A DNA stretch of 64,000 nucleotides from an uncultured Paraburkholderia sp. GTDB taxonomy: Bacteria > Pseudomonadota > Gammaproteobacteria > Burkholderiales > Burkholderiaceae. This document shows, piece after piece, positions 1 to 11,112 of this stretch. The notes below the pieces were generated by a model. That model did no database searches. It worked only from the letters and a program-made list of their open reading frames with translations, and was not told the DNA's origin. Numbering within the stretch: the stretch's first letter is position 1; the number at the start of each line of letters is the position of its first letter. The translations under genes and the position numbers were made by a program. The DNA lies in assembly GCA_940747215.1 (NCBI GenBank), contig CALNWS010000021.1:1-64000 (forward strand), given 5' to 3'.

Positions 1-319
1 CCCGCTGAGTGCGTGCGTCTGGTTCCCTTTGTCATTCCCCGGTTCCTCTGCCCGCATTATCCGCTGGCTCAGGCCCCGGCCGCTCCACTGATCCGGCTGT
101 CCAAATTCCCGCGACCACTTCTGGTTGACGGGCGGTGCGGGTGCGGATGGGCCGCGGATCCTCCATTTTCTCGTTGACGAACGCTCGCTCATGCCGGGTA
201 CCGGTGCGCTGGTCGAGCCCGGCGGGCACGCGTCACGCGGGTGGGCTCGACGTGCGGACGCGTCGGTTCGGGCTCGGCCGGTTTGCGTGGCAAATACGGC
301 TAGTCGGCTAGTCCGGCTT
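1..319. other. window edge, no gene recognised
   Basis: I see no convincing coding sequence on either strand between the window edge and the TAA that ends the glycosyltransferase pseudogene at 320-322. The short open frames here have no recognisable family features. It may be 3' flanking sequence or an older, unrecognisable remnant. Confidence 0.4.
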
Positions 320-1913
320 TTACCCGGGAAACGTGTGCCGAAGCTCCGTCGCGACGCGTGCAAGAACGTCGGCCCAGTCGCCGCGTTGCGGTTGCGTGAA
401 GACACGCAAGCCGGGATACCACGGGCTGTCGTCCCGGCCGTACAGCCAGCGCCAGCAGCCCACGAAGCGGTTCAGCAGCCAGACCGGCGCCCATCGCCGC
501 AGCCAGATGCGCGACCGATGTGTCGACCGAAATCACCAAATCGAGATTGGCGACGAGCGCGGCGGTGTCGGCGAAATCGGCGAGTTCGGCGGTCCAGTCC
601 CACAAGCGCGGCGCTTGCTGAAGGTCGGCGCGCTTGCCGGGGTTGTCGGTCTTTTGCAGACTGATCCACTGGACGTTCTGCAAGGCCAGCAGCGGTGCGA
701 TCTGCCCGAAAGCGAGACTTCGGTGACGATCGGCCGGCATGGCCGAATGACCGCCCGCCCACACTACGCCGACGCGCGGCCTGTCCGGTTCCGGCAGCCT
801 CTGCAAGCGCGCGCCAGACGGCGCATCGCCCGGGATCGGCGTGCAGATACGGCACGACGGTGGGAATCGTGGCGACGCGGGTTCCGAATGCCATCGGCAG
901 CGACATCAGCGGACAGAAGCCGTCCCACCTGCGAAGATCGGCGGGCACGCCGTCGAGCAACACGAGCGCCGGCCAGCGGGCGCGCAGCGATTGCTCGTAC
1001 AGACTTCGCAAAGGCGGCGGACATACGTAGCCGACTTCGGCGAAACGTTCGAGCAGCATCGGCAGATAGCGGACGAATTGCAGGCTGTCCGAGGCCCTGT
1101 TCGTGCAGCACGAGAAGGCGTCTGGTTCGCGCGGGATCGAACGCGAGGTTGAGCGCTGGCTCGAACGCAGGCGTGGGCGCTGCCTCGCCAGCCACCCAAG
1201 CTTCGCCCGACCAGCGTGGCAGCGGCACCTCGACAGGAATACGCGCAGGACGCCCTTGCGCGTCCCTGAAGCTGACCCAGCGGTATTCGAAATCCGGCCA
1301 CGCCTCGTCGTAGCGCCCGGTTGCGAGCAGCAGCATCGCCAGATTGTTGCGCGCGACGAGGTTCTCCGGCGAGAGTTCGATCGCGTGCCGGTAATGCCGC
1401 TCGGCGTCCGCGAGCGCGCCGAGATCGCCGAAAACACGCCCAAGGTTGTTGTACGTCGACGAGTTGCGCGGATCGTGCTCGATCACGCGCCGGTAGCTCA
1501 CGGCGGCCTCATCGAGCCGGTCGAGTTGTTGGAGCGTCAGCGCGAGGTTGTAGTACAGCATTGCGAAATCCGGCTGCATGGCGAGACCGCGGCGAAGACT
1601 TTCGACAGCGCCTTCGAAGTCGCCCAGCTTCAGCAGAATGGCATACAGCGTGTTGTAGAGAATCGGTTGCGGTTCGATCGCAATCGCCCGCTCCAGCAGC
1701 TCACGCGACGCTTGCGTCTGATCGCCCGCGAGCGCAAGCAGACCTTGCAGATGAATCGCGCCGACATGATCGGGGTCCAGTTAGAGAATGCGCTGGGCCA
1801 ACGCCTGAACCGTGTCGGCGCGGCCGGCGTAATAAGCCTGCAAAGCCAGCCTGCAAAGCCTCGTCGTAAAGCGCGGAGAAAGCCTAGGTTTGAGAAGAAG
1901 GCGTAACTAACAT
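320..1913 (-). pseudogene. TPR-repeat glycosyltransferase, broken
   Basis: Reading from an ATG at 1911-1913, the protein has an N-terminal run of tetratricopeptide repeats (for example MQPDFAMLYYNLALTLQQLD near 1579-1520) and a C-terminal heptosyltransferase/SPINDLY-like domain (VGVVWAGGHSA, then DLVISVDTSVAHLAAAMGA). The family is typically cytoplasmic and modifies glycans or surface proteins; the substrate here is unknown. It is broken by an in-frame TAG at 1884-1886 (codon 10), a 13-bp tandem duplication at 1835-1860, a TAA near 1785 (RIL*LDPDH), and frameshifts near 1090, 830 and 450. The natural stop appears to be TAA at 320-322. The family call is firm; the exact function is not. Confidence 0.75.
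1835..1860. repeat. 13-bp perfect tandem duplication
   Basis: AGCCTGCAAAGCC occurs twice head to tail (1835-1847, 1848-1860). It lies inside the TPR/glycosyltransferase gene, where 13 extra bases shift the frame. Confidence 0.9.
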
Positions 1914-2133
1914 GGACGGCAGACAACTGCCCGTTGGGCCGCCTGACCGGTTGGCGCACGCATAGGGCGATGCGGTTCGACAAGTCAGCAGCGCTCGATG
2001 GAAAACGGAGAATCAGGCGCTTTGCACCCATGCGGATGCCGCCTGATTTCCAGCGAGCGCAAATTATGTTTGTCCGCGTTGCCGCCGGTGTTTAGGACCG
2101 TTCGCAAAATGTGTCGATCAACGTTGATCCGCG

Positions 2134-3376
2134 TTAATCGTAACCACCTACAGTCAGCAGTTTCATCACCGCGCGGTACGTGGTGTACGCGAACCAGTTG
2201 AGCGCCCGCTCGCCGGCCGGGCGGGCATCGTAGTGCGCCTCGTCGATACGGCGCGAGTCCTTGAACGCGGCGAGAATCGCGTCGCGCAATTCCTCGATTG
2301 CCGGACCGTTCACGAGCACGACGTTCGCTTCGTTGTTGAGCATGAGGCTCAACGCGTCAAGGTTCGACGAACCGACCGTTGCCCAGCTCGAATCCACCAC
2401 CGCGACCTTGCCGTGCAGCAGCGTCTTTTCATACTCGGCGATCTGCACGTCCGCCTTCAGCAGCGAGCGATACAGAAACGACACCGCGTAATCGAGCGCC
2501 TTGAACTCCTTGCGACCGATGATCAGCTTCACGACCACGCCTCGCCGCACGGCATAGACGAGCGCGCGCCGCAGCTTGCGCACCGGCATGAAGTACGGAT
2601 TGGCGAGCAGCACTTCGCTGCGCGCCTGGCCGATCGCGACGAGATACGCCTTTTCGATCGCGCGGCGGTTGATCAGGTTGTCGCGCGCGACGAATGCCAC
2701 GCACGGCTGACCACCCGCCCACGATTGCTCGTTACGGCGACGCCAGTGACGTCGCAATGTGCCGAGCGACGCGGCCGTTTTCGGCGTGAGGTCGGAGCCC
2801 AACGATTCGATCGGCCGATGCCCCAGCTTGATACGCCACCACTGCAGTTCGAACGCCTGACGAATATCGGCGACAACCGGCCCCTGCAATTCGACCGCGA
2901 AGTCCCAACGCCGGAACGGTAGCTTCTCGCCGTTGTTCTCGTAGTCGTCGACGATATTGATGCCGCCGCAAAACGCGAACCGGTCGTCGACCACCGCGAG
3001 CTTGCGATGCGTGCGCGAAAAGCCGAAACGGCCAAAGATGTGCGGGTTGTAAATGCGATGATCGATGCCCGCGACCGGCCACTCGTTGAACATGGGCAGA
3101 CGCGCGGTACCGATGCCGTCGGTAATCACGCGCACCCGCACGCAGCAGCGCGCCGTTCACGGCCTGGCCGGCTTTGTCGTTGCAGAAGATGTAGGTTTCG
3201 AGAATCACGTCGCTTTGCGCGGCGTCGATCCGTTCGATCAGCGCGGCGAAGAACTGGTCGCCGGAACGCAGTAGCTTAACGTCGTTGCCGCTCGTGAAGC
3301 GATAGCGATGCCAATAGCGGCGGCCGAGCAGCGTTTGCCGTAGCCGGGCGAAACGGCGCGCGCTGCCGACGCTCAT
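2134..3376 (-). pseudogene. clsB: cardiolipin synthase B-like, frameshifted
   Basis: This is a phospholipase D superfamily protein with two HKD motifs (HRKLAVVDD and HGKVAVVDS), as in cardiolipin synthases that transfer a phosphatidyl group to make cardiolipin. The N-terminal part reads in one frame from ATG 3374-3376 to about 3140 and the rest (335 codons) in another. At the junction, the stretch expected between NGALLRA and RVRVITDGIG is missing about 14-17 nt, apparently between GTGCG-type short repeats, which shifts the frame. Otherwise the gene looks full length. The start overlaps the nudB stop (ATGA), so the two were probably co-transcribed. Confidence 0.8.
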
Positions 3377-3861
3377 CGACCTTGCTCCTCGTCCCTGCGC
3401 ACGAGCCGCGTGGGCAATTGCAGAATCGCATCCGCATTCGACGACGAGAAGCAGCGCGACGCCGCTTCTTCATAAGGTAGCCACATGAACGCGGTATGTT
3501 CGCGCGGCGCGAGCCTGACGTCGAGCTGCTCGGGCACCTGCACGCTGAACCAGTGCTCGGTGTTGTGGATCACGCCTTCTTCGTAGCGATGTCTGAACTC
3601 TGGATAAATTTCATATTCGATCGAATATTTCCAATCAAACAGCGCGCTTTCCGGAACGAACGTCGTGCCGATACGAATACCGGTTTCCTCGAGCACTTCG
3701 CGCGCCGCCGTTTCGGCGAGTGGCTCGTCGAGACTGTCTTTGGAACCCGTCACCGACTGCCAGAAGCCTGCATGATCGGCGCGCTCGATCAGCAGCACGT
3801 CGAGCGCGGGCGTATGGATGATGACCAGAACGGATTGCGGAATTTTCGGCGGTTTCGGCAT
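3373..3861 (-). CDS. nudB: dihydroneopterin triphosphate pyrophosphatase
   Basis: A 162-residue Nudix hydrolase. The Nudix box is GSKDSLDEPLAETAAREVLE followed by ETGI, with the catalytic REVLEE core intact and the Gly-Glu spacing one residue longer than the textbook box. NudB removes pyrophosphate from dihydroneopterin triphosphate in folate synthesis. The frame is uninterrupted. It lies about 180 bp downstream of aspS on the same strand, a common betaproteobacterial neighbourhood, and overlaps the start of the broken clsB by four bases. The closest alternative is a generic Nudix hydrolase, but length and aspS linkage favour NudB. Confidence 0.85.
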   Translation of the reverse strand: MPKPPKIPQSVLVIIHTPALDVLLIERADHAGFWQSVTGSKDSLDEPLAETAAREVLEETGIRIGTTFVPESALFDWKYSIEYEIYPEFRHRYEEGVIHNTEHWFSVQVPEQLDVRLAPREHTAFMWLPYEEAASRCFSSSNADAILQLPTRLVRRDEEQGR

Positions 3862-3956
3862 GGTCTGAAACGAGGCGCAATGCTTGGCGCGGTCATGTCG
3901 GCGATTCGTCCAAGGACGGTCGAAAACAGTTGCTTCGACTGTAACGCAAAAAACGA

Positions 3957-3979
3957 AAAAGGCGCGTCATGCGCCTTTT
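3957..3979 (-). terminator. rho-independent terminator of aspS
   Basis: A 9-bp stem (AAAAGGCGC / GCGCCTTTT) with a 5-nt loop sits about 60 bp after the aspS stop. Read on the minus strand it is followed by a T-rich run. Confidence 0.75.
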
Positions 3980-4037
3980 CAAAGCCACCGGTTGTTGGCC
4001 GCCGCCGCGTTTGACGCGGCGTGAGCGATTGTCATGC

Positions 4038-5837
4038 TTATGCCTTCGGTTCTGGCGTACGCAGACGGATGTGCAACTCGCGCAACTGGCGCTCGTCCAC
4101 TTCGCTCGGCGCCTGCGTGAGCAGACACTGCGCGCGCTGCGTTTTCGGGAACGCGATCACGTCGCGGATCGAGTCGGCACCAGCCATCATCGTGACGATG
4201 CGGTCCAAACCGAGTGCGATACCGCCATGCGGCGGCGCGCCGTACTGCAGCGCGTCGAGCAGGAAGCCGAACTTGGCCTGCGTTTCTTCCGTGTTGATCT
4301 TCAGCGCGCGGAACACCTTGCTCTGCACTTCTTCACGGTGGATACGCACCGAACCGCCGCCGATTTCCCAGCCGTTCAGCACCATGTCGTAGGCCTTGGC
4401 GAGGCAGTGCGCCGGATCCGTTTCCAGATATTCGAGGTGCTCGTCCTTCGGGCTCGTGAACGGGTGATGCGCGGCAACGTAGCGGTTGTCTTCCTCGTCG
4501 TATTCGAACATCGGGAAGTTGACTACCCACAACGGCTTCCAGCCGGACTCGACGAGACCGTTGGCCTTGCCGAATTCCGAGTGACCGATCTTGAGACGCA
4601 GTGCGCCTAGGCTGTTGTTCACCACCTTCGCGCGATCTGCCGCGAAGAAAATGATATCGCCCTCTTGCGCGCCGGTGCGTTCGATGATCGCCTTGACCGC
4701 TTCGTCGTGCAGGTTCTTGACGATCGGGCTTTGCAGACCGTCACGGCCCTTCGCCACTTCGTTGACCTTGATCCAGGCCAAACCCTTCGCGCCGTAGATG
4801 CGCACGAATTCCGTGTAGCTGTCGATGTTGCCACGTGAGAGTTCGCCGCCCTTCGGCACGCGGATCGCCGCGACACGGCCGTCTTTCGTGTTGGCCGGCG
4901 TGCTGAACACCTTGAAGTCGACGTCGCGCACGGCGTCGGTCAGGTCGGTGAATTCGAGCTTCACGCGCAGGTCCGGCTTGTCCGAACCGAAGCGGCGCAT
5001 CGCTTCCGAGTACTCCATGACTGGGAATTTCTCATCCAGCTCGACGCCGATCGTTTCCTTGAAGACGTGGCGGATCATCGCTTCGAACAGGTCACGGATT
5101 TCCTGCTCGTCGAGGAACGACGTTTCGCAGTCGATCTGCGTGAATTCCGGCTGACGGTCTGCGCGCAGATCTTCGTCGCGGAAACACTTGACGATCTGAT
5201 AATAGCGATCGAAGTTTGCGACCATCAAAAGCTGCTTAAACAGTTGCGGTGACTGTGGCAGCGCGAAGAACTGGCCCGGGTTCGTACGCGACGGCACTAG
5301 GTAGTCGCGTGCGCCTTCCGGCGTGCTCTTCGTAAGCATCGGCGTTTCGATGTCGATGAAGCCGCGCGAGTCGAGGTACTTACGCGCTTCGATCGCGACG
5401 CGATAGCGCAGACGCAGGTTGTACTGCATTTGCGGACGACGCAGGTCGAGCACGCGATGCGTGAGACGCGTGGTTTCCGACAGGTTGTCGTCGTCGAGCT
5501 GGAACGGCGGCGTGATCGACGCGTTCAGCACGATCAGCTCGTGGCACAGCACTTCGATCTTGCCGCTCTTCAGCGCCGAATTCGTGGTGCCTTCCGGACG
5601 CGTGCGAACCACACCCTTGATCTGCAGGCAGAACTCGTTACGCACGCCTTCGGCGGCCTTGAACATCTCTGTGCGATCCGGATCGCACACAACCTGAACG
5701 AGCCCTTCGCGATCGCGCAGGTCGATGAAGATGACGCCGCCATGGTCGCGGCGGCGGCTTACCCAGCCGCACAGCGAGACGGATTGGCCCAGCTTTTCTT
5801 CGGTCACCAGACCACAGTATTCAGATCTCATCGACAT
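4038..5837 (-). CDS. aspS: aspartyl-tRNA synthetase
   Basis: Class II aminoacyl-tRNA synthetase of about 600 residues, which charges tRNA-Asp (and possibly tRNA-Asn in many Burkholderiales). Visible parts are the N-terminal OB fold ([20 protein letters not shown]), class II motif 2 ([18 protein letters not shown], near residue 217), the bacterial GAD insertion, and motif 3 ([11 protein letters not shown], near residue 542). The ATG at 5835-5837 ([10 protein letters not shown]) is chosen over the upstream in-frame ATG because it gives the usual family N terminus. No interruption is seen. This is an essential gene in the intact block. Confidence 0.95.
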   Translation of the reverse strand: MSMRSEYCGLVTEEKLGQSVSLCGWVSRRRDHGGVIFIDLRDREGLVQVVCDPDRTEMFKAAEGVRNEFCLQIKGVVRTRPEGTTNSALKSGKIEVLCHELIVLNASITPPFQLDDDNLSETTRLTHRVLDLRRPQMQYNLRLRYRVAIEARKYLDSRGFIDIETPMLTKSTPEGARDYLVPSRTNPGQFFALPQSPQLFKQLLMVANFDRYYQIVKCFRDEDLRADRQPEFTQIDCETSFLDEQEIRDLFEAMIRHVFKETIGVELDEKFPVMEYSEAMRRFGSDKPDLRVKLEFTDLTDAVRDVDFKVFSTPANTKDGRVAAIRVPKGGELSRGNIDSYTEFVRIYGAKGLAWIKVNEVAKGRDGLQSPIVKNLHDEAVKAIIERTGAQEGDIIFFAADRAKVVNNSLGALRLKIGHSEFGKANGLVESGWKPLWVVNFPMFEYDEEDNRYVAAHHPFTSPKDEHLEYLETDPAHCLAKAYDMVLNGWEIGGGSVRIHREEVQSKVFRALKINTEETQAKFGFLLDALQYGAPPHGGIALGLDRIVTMMAGADSIRDVIAFPKTQRAQCLLTQAPSEVDERQLRELHIRLRTPEPKA

Positions 5838-5899
5838 GATGTTTGCTTTCGTTTTGCATTGGTTGAACGGCGCGTGGCATGAAAACACAATGCGCCGCG

Positions 5900-6553
5900 T
5901 TACAGCGGAGGCTCGACTGTCGTGCGGCGCACCGGTGCCGGCGGCACGGACGGCGCCACGACGCCCATCGAGACGATGTATTTGAGCGCGGTGTCGACCG
6001 TCATGTCGAGCTCGATCACTTCGCTCTTCGGCACTATCAGGAAGAAGCCGGACGTGGGGTTAGGCGTAGTCGGCACATACACGCTGACGTAGTCTTCTTT
6101 CAGGTGGTTGACCACGTCGCCGCCCGGAATGCCGGTCAGAAACGCAATCGTATAGGAACCGCGGCGCGGGTACTCGACTAGGAGCGCCTTGCGGAACGCG
6201 TTGCCGCTGCTGGACAGCAAGGTGTCGGACACCTGCTTGACGCTGGTATAGATCGGGCCGACCACGGGAATGTGGCCCACCACGAGCTCCCACCACTTCA
6301 CGAGCTTCTGTCCAATGAAGTTCTGCGTCAACAGCCCGACGACAAAGATGAACGCGAGCGTGAGCACTGCGCCGAGACCAGGCAGGCGGAATCCGAACAT
6401 GCGTTCCGGCTGCCACGATTCGGGCAACAGCAGGAGCGTCTGGTCCATCGTGCCGATGATCAGGCCGAGCACCCACAGTGTGATGGCCAGAGGCACCAGC
6501 ACCAGCAGGCCAGTCAGGAACACCGATTTGAGCGTCGTTTTTTTCGTCGTCAT
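5900..6553 (-). CDS. DUF502 family membrane protein
   Basis: A 217-residue inner-membrane protein starting [19 protein letters not shown]. The first hydrophobic segment spans about residues 9-33 and a second about 60-85, followed by the conserved [20 protein letters not shown] stretch of DUF502 proteins. The frame is intact. The biochemical role of the family is unknown. It lies 62 bp upstream of aspS on the same strand and may be co-transcribed with it, a pairing often seen in Burkholderiales. Confidence 0.85.
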   Translation of the reverse strand: MTTKKTTLKSVFLTGLLVLVPLAITLWVLGLIIGTMDQTLLLLPESWQPERMFGFRLPGLGAVLTLAFIFVVGLLTQNFIGQKLVKWWELVVGHIPVVGPIYTSVKQVSDTLLSSSGNAFRKALLVEYPRRGSYTIAFLTGIPGGDVVNHLKEDYVSVYVPTTPNPTSGFFLIVPKSEVIELDMTVDTALKYIVSMGVVAPSVPPAPVRRTTVEPPL

Positions 6554-6599
6554 GTGTACCGCCAGAAAGCCGCACGGCCCGAGATCGAGCACGCGGCGT

Positions 6600-6950
6600 G
6601 TGCGCCGCCACGGAGGGCGGCATTCCTGCTACGCGCTGCGGGCGCGGCGCCAGCCGGGGCCGAATCGGATTTCGTACCGCTGCTGGCGGCGGTATTTTCG
6701 TTCGCGCCGCCATTCGACGCGCCATTTGCGTCCGGTTTGGCCGGTGCGCTCGCGCCGCCGTTACCGCCACGGAAATCCGTGACGTACCAACCAGCCCGAA
6801 CCCTTCAACTGGAAGCCGGCCGCGGTGACCTGCTTGCCGGAAGGTGTCTTTCCCGCACTCTGGACACTGCGTCAACTGGGGGTCGCTCATCTTCTGAAGC
6901 ACGTCCTTCCCAAAGCCGCATGACTCGCAACGATAAGCGTAGATCGGCAT
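6600..6950 (-). pseudogene. FmdB-type zinc-ribbon protein, frameshifted
   Basis: The N terminus MPIYAYRCESCGFGKDVLQK with a later CPEC is the FmdB/CxxC zinc-ribbon signature (two CxxC pairs). After GKDTFR an extra G shifts the frame. A TGGT duplication (TGGTTGGTACG, near 6786) shifts it again, so the conserved Gly-rich tail (VTDFRGGNGGA) is read in a third frame. The 3' end is therefore approximate. Function is unknown; the family is often described as a regulatory or nucleic-acid-binding zinc ribbon. It sits directly upstream of the intact DUF502 gene. Confidence 0.7.
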
Positions 6951-7149
6951 GACCCTTTTCCCTGCTGAATTCTGGTAAGCGCTTACAAAGCCTTAAATTA
7001 TAGCCGCAAACGATATTGCCTCCCCGCATTTTGGGGATGAACATCCGACGCAGCCGCCGTCGTCTTAAATGGGGACGGCCGCATTCGAATCAAGTACGGC
7101 ACCAGTCCGCACGCCCGCCACGCGACGCGCTGCGCCGCGTGATCCGGCC

Positions 7150-7620
7150 TCAGCCACGCCGACGCCAGCTCATCCAGCACTCGCGCCCCACGGACACGGG
7201 GATCGGGTCGTTCACCGCCTCGTCTTCGATCAGTTCGAAATACGGCGTGAGCAGCGCCTCGAGTTCAGCGCGCTCGATGCCGAACGGCGGCTCGTAGCTG
7301 GAAAAATCCACCTGTTCGACGAGCGCGGCATGTTGCGCGCCGAGTTGCTCACGCGCAGCCGCCACGGCTGCCGGCGAAAAGTCGATGGCGCGCACCGGGC
7401 TGCCTTGCTCGGCGAGCCACAGCGCTTCGTATGCGCTGCCGCAACCCGGAATCAGCACGGCGGTGCAGACGTGGCGCGACGCAAACGCCTCGAACGCGGA
7501 CGGCACGCCCGCCTAGTCCCACGGCATGAACTTGCGCTCGAAGCGTTCGTCCCAGAATGCCGGCGAATTCGGATCGCGCGTGGCGAAATCGGGCACGGGT
7601 GTCTGGAACGGTTCGCTCAT
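7150..7620 (-). pseudogene. thiopurine S-methyltransferase-like, decayed
   Basis: An SAM-dependent methyltransferase of the TPMT/UPF family: PNSPAFWDERFERKFMPWD, then the SAM loop LIPGCGSAYEALWLAEQGSP. Codon 36 is TAG (7513-7515) where relatives have Gln. After DFSSY the protein jumps to EPPFGIERAELEALL, so about 50-60 residues of the central region are missing, apparently through deletion between two copies of a PPF-encoding repeat (inference from family length). The natural TGA at 7150-7152 remains. Confidence 0.75.
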
Positions 7621-7667
7621 AGCAGGCCTCGCAAAACGGAATCGATGCGGAAAGACGCGGATCGGCG

Positions 7668-9245
7668 TCAGCCGCCGTACGCGAACGCCAAAAACGCCCG
7701 CGCGAGCACGGCGCCGACGCCCACCGCCACGCCGAACAGCAGCAAGCCTTGCAGCAGACGGTTGGTGCGCTTCTGCTCCAGCATAATCTGGCAAATCATG
7801 TCGTCGTTGACGCCGCGCGCGGGGTTGTGGCGCTCGGCCAGCACGTGATGCACGAGACGCGGCAACTGCGGCAGCGTCTTGCTCCACTGGGGCGCTTCGA
7901 TCTTCAGACGCTCGTACCAGCCGCGCAGGCCGATCTGCTCGTTCATCCAGCGTTCGAGATACGGCTTCGCGGTTTTCCACAGATCGAGCTCAGGATCGAG
8001 CGAGCGGCCAAGTCCTTCGACGTTCAGCATGGTTTTCTGCAGCAGCACCAGTTGTGGCTGAATTTCCACGTTGAAACGGCGCGATGTGGAAAAGAGGCGC
8101 ATCAGCACCTGGCCGAGCGAAATGTCTTTCAGCGCGCGGTCGAAATACGGCTCGCAGACGGCGCGAATAGCGCTCTCCAGTTCCTCGACGCGCGTGGTGG
8201 GCGGTACCCAGCCCGACTCCAGATGCAGCGTGGCGACGCGGTGATAGTCGCGCTTGAAGAACGCGAGGAAGTTCTGCGCGAGGTAGTTCTTGTCGAAGTC
8301 CGACAGCGCGCCGATGATCCCGAAATCCAGCGCGATATAACGCCCGAACGTCTCCGGCGCGAAGCTCACCTGAATGTTGCCGGGGTGCATGTCGGCATGG
8401 AAAAAGCCGTCGCGGAACACCTGCGTGAAGAAGATTTCGACGCCTTCGCGCGCGAGCTTCGGAATATCCACGCCTGCGGCGCGCAACGTATCCACTTGGC
8501 TGATCGGCACACCGACCATGCGCTCCATCACAAGCACGGTGGGCGTGCAGAACTCCCAGTACATTTCCGGCACGAGCAGCAGATCGAGCCCGGCAAAGTT
8601 GCGGCGCAACTGGCTGCCGTTCGCGGCCTCGCGCATGAGATCGAGTTCGTCGTGCAGATACTTGTCGAATTCGGCGACCACCTCGCGCGGCTTCAGGCGT
8701 TTGCCGTCCGCCCACAAACGCTTCGCCCACACGGCGATGTCGCGCAGGAGCGCGAGGTCGGAATCGATGACGGGCAGCATGTTCGGGCGCAACACCTTCA
8801 CGGCCACGGCCTTGCCGGCGTGCTGCCCCGCTTTCACCTTTGCAAAGTGAACCTGCGCGATGGACGCGCTCGCCACCGGCACCCGCTCGAAATCGTCGAA
8901 GAGAAGGTCGACGGGCGCGCCTAGCGACTTTTCCACGAGTCCGATTGCCACCGCCGAATCGAACGGCAGCACCTGATCCTGCAGCTTCGCGAGTTCGTTG
9001 GCGATGTCGACCGGCAGCAGATCGTGCCGCGTGGACAGCACTTGCCCGAACTTCACGAAAATCGGTCCGAGGCTTTCGAGCGCGAGACGCAAACGCACGC
9101 CCGGCGGCGCGTCGAACTTGCGGCCGATCGTGGTGATACGCAGCAGCAGACGCACGCGCCGGTCGTTGACGCAGCTCAGCATCATCTCGTCGAGACCGAA
9201 ACGGATGACCGTAAAGAAAATCTTGAGAAAACGCAGAAAACGCAT
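7668..9245 (-). CDS. ubiB: UbiB, ubiquinone synthesis atypical kinase
   Basis: 525-residue ABC1/ADCK atypical kinase required for aerobic ubiquinone synthesis; it is a membrane-bound ATPase acting with UbiJ and UbiK. The KxGQ motif is seen in [11 protein letters not shown] (near residue 67). The ATP-site lysine region is [10 protein letters not shown], and the catalytic and DFG-like parts are [10 protein letters not shown] and [12 protein letters not shown]. Two C-terminal hydrophobic helices ([19 protein letters not shown]) anchor it. The frame is intact with length typical of the family. It lies 15 bp after ubiJ on the same strand. Confidence 0.95.
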   Translation of the reverse strand: MRFLRFLKIFFTVIRFGLDEMMLSCVNDRRVRLLLRITTIGRKFDAPPGVRLRLALESLGPIFVKFGQVLSTRHDLLPVDIANELAKLQDQVLPFDSAVAIGLVEKSLGAPVDLLFDDFERVPVASASIAQVHFAKVKAGQHAGKAVAVKVLRPNMLPVIDSDLALLRDIAVWAKRLWADGKRLKPREVVAEFDKYLHDELDLMREAANGSQLRRNFAGLDLLLVPEMYWEFCTPTVLVMERMVGVPISQVDTLRAAGVDIPKLAREGVEIFFTQVFRDGFFHADMHPGNIQVSFAPETFGRYIALDFGIIGALSDFDKNYLAQNFLAFFKRDYHRVATLHLESGWVPPTTRVEELESAIRAVCEPYFDRALKDISLGQVLMRLFSTSRRFNVEIQPQLVLLQKTMLNVEGLGRSLDPELDLWKTAKPYLERWMNEQIGLRGWYERLKIEAPQWSKTLPQLPRLVHHVLAERHNPARGVNDDMICQIMLEQKRTNRLLQGLLLFGVAVGVGAVLARAFLAFAYGG

Positions 9246-9260
9246 GGTTGTGCCCGGTGA

Positions 9261-9920
9261 CTAGCGCGTGCCGCGCGACGTGGCGGCGCCGTCCGGCGCA
9301 TGGGTGCCCCGCGCATCGGCACCGCGGGCTTCGACCTTTTGTTCAAGACGCTCGATACGTTTTTCGACCCGCGCCAGCGCGTCGCGTGCACGGGCAAGCT
9401 CGACGTTGAAGTCGTCGAGCACCGCGCGGCGCACCAATTGCGGATTCTCGTCCAGCAGATATTCGGTCGCCGTGTCGAGCAGGTTACGTCCGGTGCGCTG
9501 CACGTGCTCCCCGACCGTACGGACGACCGACGCGACCCGCCACGCCGGACCGTCGCCGATGAAGCGAGCAAGATCCTCTTCGGGCTCCCAGCGCAGATGT
9601 TCGGCGAGCTTCGCGATGGCGGTGGCGAACTCGGCGTCGCCTTCGATCTTCACGTGCTTCATGACGGCGGTCTGCCCGCCCTGCATGAAAGCCGGCAGCG
9701 CGTCGGAAGGCACCGAGATCGTGACGTCGAACCGCTGCGCCTCGGTTTCGCCGACGGCGGTCAGATAGCCATCCGGCTGCACGAGCAGCGCCAGCACCAC
9801 GGGCGGGCACGACAATCTTGCGGTCTTGCCCGCGTAGGGGGCGAGGTGCTCACGAGCCCACGTTTCCCGGGCGAGCAGATGATTGACAGCAGCAGCGAAG
9901 GGCTTGGTGGCGAGAGTCAT
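9261..9920 (-). CDS. ubiJ: UbiJ, SCP2-domain ubiquinone factor
   Basis: 219 residues with an N-terminal SCP2 sterol-carrier-like domain (about 15-115) and a Lys/Arg/Glu-rich C-terminal coiled coil (ARDALARVEKRIERLEQKV). UbiJ binds lipid intermediates in the soluble ubiquinone biosynthesis complex. The start at 9918-9920 gives MTLATKPFAAAVNHLLAR, the usual family N terminus. It is intact and directly upstream of ubiB, with ubiE about 1.2 kb further upstream, which is the conserved gene order. Confidence 0.9.
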   Translation of the reverse strand: MTLATKPFAAAVNHLLARETWAREHLAPYAGKTARLSCPPVVLALLVQPDGYLTAVGETEAQRFDVTISVPSDALPAFMQGGQTAVMKHVKIEGDAEFATAIAKLAEHLRWEPEEDLARFIGDGPAWRVASVVRTVGEHVQRTGRNLLDTATEYLLDENPQLVRRAVLDDFNVELARARDALARVEKRIERLEQKVEARGADARGTHAPDGAATSRGTR

Positions 9921-9937
9921 TGAAAGTGGCAAGAAAA

Positions 9938-9968
9938 AACCCGCGCGAGCGAGGTGCTCGCGCGGGTT
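9938..9968 (-). terminator. strong hairpin terminator
   Basis: A 13-bp perfect stem AACCCGCGCGAGC / GCTCGCGCGGGTT with a 5-nt loop. On the minus strand it is followed by a run of T (A-run 9933-9939 on plus). It lies between the Tim44-like gene and ubiJ and likely ends the upstream transcript. Confidence 0.85.
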
Positions 9969-10084
9969 CCTATTGTAACGTCCGTTGGCTTCGCGGCTCG
10001 CTATGCCGAACAACCAACGCTGCGGTTAAAAATGGGCCGATGTGGCGTGAATCGGCATCGGCTCGCGAGCCGCTCGGCACCCCG

Positions 10085-11074
10085 TCAATGCGGCGCCGCC
10101 TGCTGGATGCCGGCGAGCAGCCAGCCTTCGCCCGCACGGTTTGCCTTCGACAGATTCCACACTTCGACGAACGGCTCGGCCGCCGCGCCTGGATTTTCGC
10201 GGATCAGACCCGAGAAGCGCACACTCGCAAAGTATTCGTTTGCGCGTTCTTCGACGCTGAGCAGATCGGCGTTCAACTGCACCACGTCGGTCTGATTGGA
10301 CTCCGCGCCGCGCGAGGACAGGTCGACGGGAATCTCGGCGAACATTTCCGGGGTAGTGAATTCGCGGATGTCTTCCACGTTGCCGACGTCCCACGCGGCC
10401 TGCAGGCGCACGAAATACACCTTGGCGTTACGCAGGAAAGCATCCGAATCGAAACCGGCCGGAACCGACAGCGTGGTGTTCGGCGTAGGGTTGATAGCCG
10501 GCGTGCTCAACGGATTGCCTTGCGGCTCGAGATATTGGCCAGTGGGCGGCGCGCTGTAGCGCGGCTCCTGCTGCGCATAGCCGGTGTTGCCGGAATTGAA
10601 CGATGGCGCCGAGCCCGCATAAACGGGCTGCTCGGTATCGCGCCGGCGGCCCATGAAGCGGCGGATCAGCCAGACGGCGATCATCGCGATGACAGCGATC
10701 ACGATGATATTGGCCATGGCGCCCGCGAACGCGCCGCCCAGACCGAAGTGCGACAGCAACGCGGCGATACCGAGACCAGCTGCGAAGCCGGCGATCGGCC
10801 CGAGCCAGCGCGAGCGGTTAGGCTGCGCGGCAGGCGCCGGCTGGGCGCGCTGCATGGTCTGATTGCTTGGGGAAGGCTGCGAAGGCGTGGCCTGATGCTG
10901 CTGAACGGTGTTCGACTGACGGCCGAGACTACGGCCGCCACCCATGCGGCGAGCCTCTGCGTCGAGGGAGGCGAGAGAGCCGACCATGATCAGACCGACC
11001 ATCGCGATCAGTCCGATTCTTTTCACCAACGACCCCGAAACATTACGGAAATATAACAAGCGTGAATCGGACAT
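10085..11074 (-). CDS. Tim44-like domain membrane protein
   Basis: 329 residues from the ATG at 11072-11074 (MSDSRLLYFRNVSGSLVKRI). Features are a signal or anchor helix (GLIAMVGLIMVGSLASLDA), a Gln/Pro-rich low-complexity linker, two central hydrophobic helices (IAGFAAGLGIAALLSHFGLG and AMANIIVIAVIAMIAVWLI), and a C-terminal Tim44-like domain (about 215-329, FLRNAKVYFVRLQAAWDVGN). It is intact and located between ubiE and ubiJ, as in related genomes. The molecular role is unknown; a membrane-associated function is inferred. Confidence 0.85.
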   Translation of the reverse strand: MSDSRLLYFRNVSGSLVKRIGLIAMVGLIMVGSLASLDAEARRMGGGRSLGRQSNTVQQHQATPSQPSPSNQTMQRAQPAPAAQPNRSRWLGPIAGFAAGLGIAALLSHFGLGGAFAGAMANIIVIAVIAMIAVWLIRRFMGRRRDTEQPVYAGSAPSFNSGNTGYAQQEPRYSAPPTGQYLEPQGNPLSTPAINPTPNTTLSVPAGFDSDAFLRNAKVYFVRLQAAWDVGNVEDIREFTTPEMFAEIPVDLSSRGAESNQTDVVQLNADLLSVEERANEYFASVRFSGLIRENPGAAAEPFVEVWNLSKANRAGEGWLLAGIQQAAPH

Positions 11075-11112
11075 TTTCGTATTTTCCTTTAAAAATTGAT
11101 GGGTTAGAGCCC

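Noticed and set aside
2011..2048. Inverted repeat near AATCAGGCG / CGCCTGATT
   Set aside because: The loop is long and no T-run follows, so it is not a convincing terminator.
7749..8924. 391-codon open frame opposite ubiB
   Set aside because: It is the antisense shadow of an intact GC-rich gene, with no family features or ribosome-binding site.
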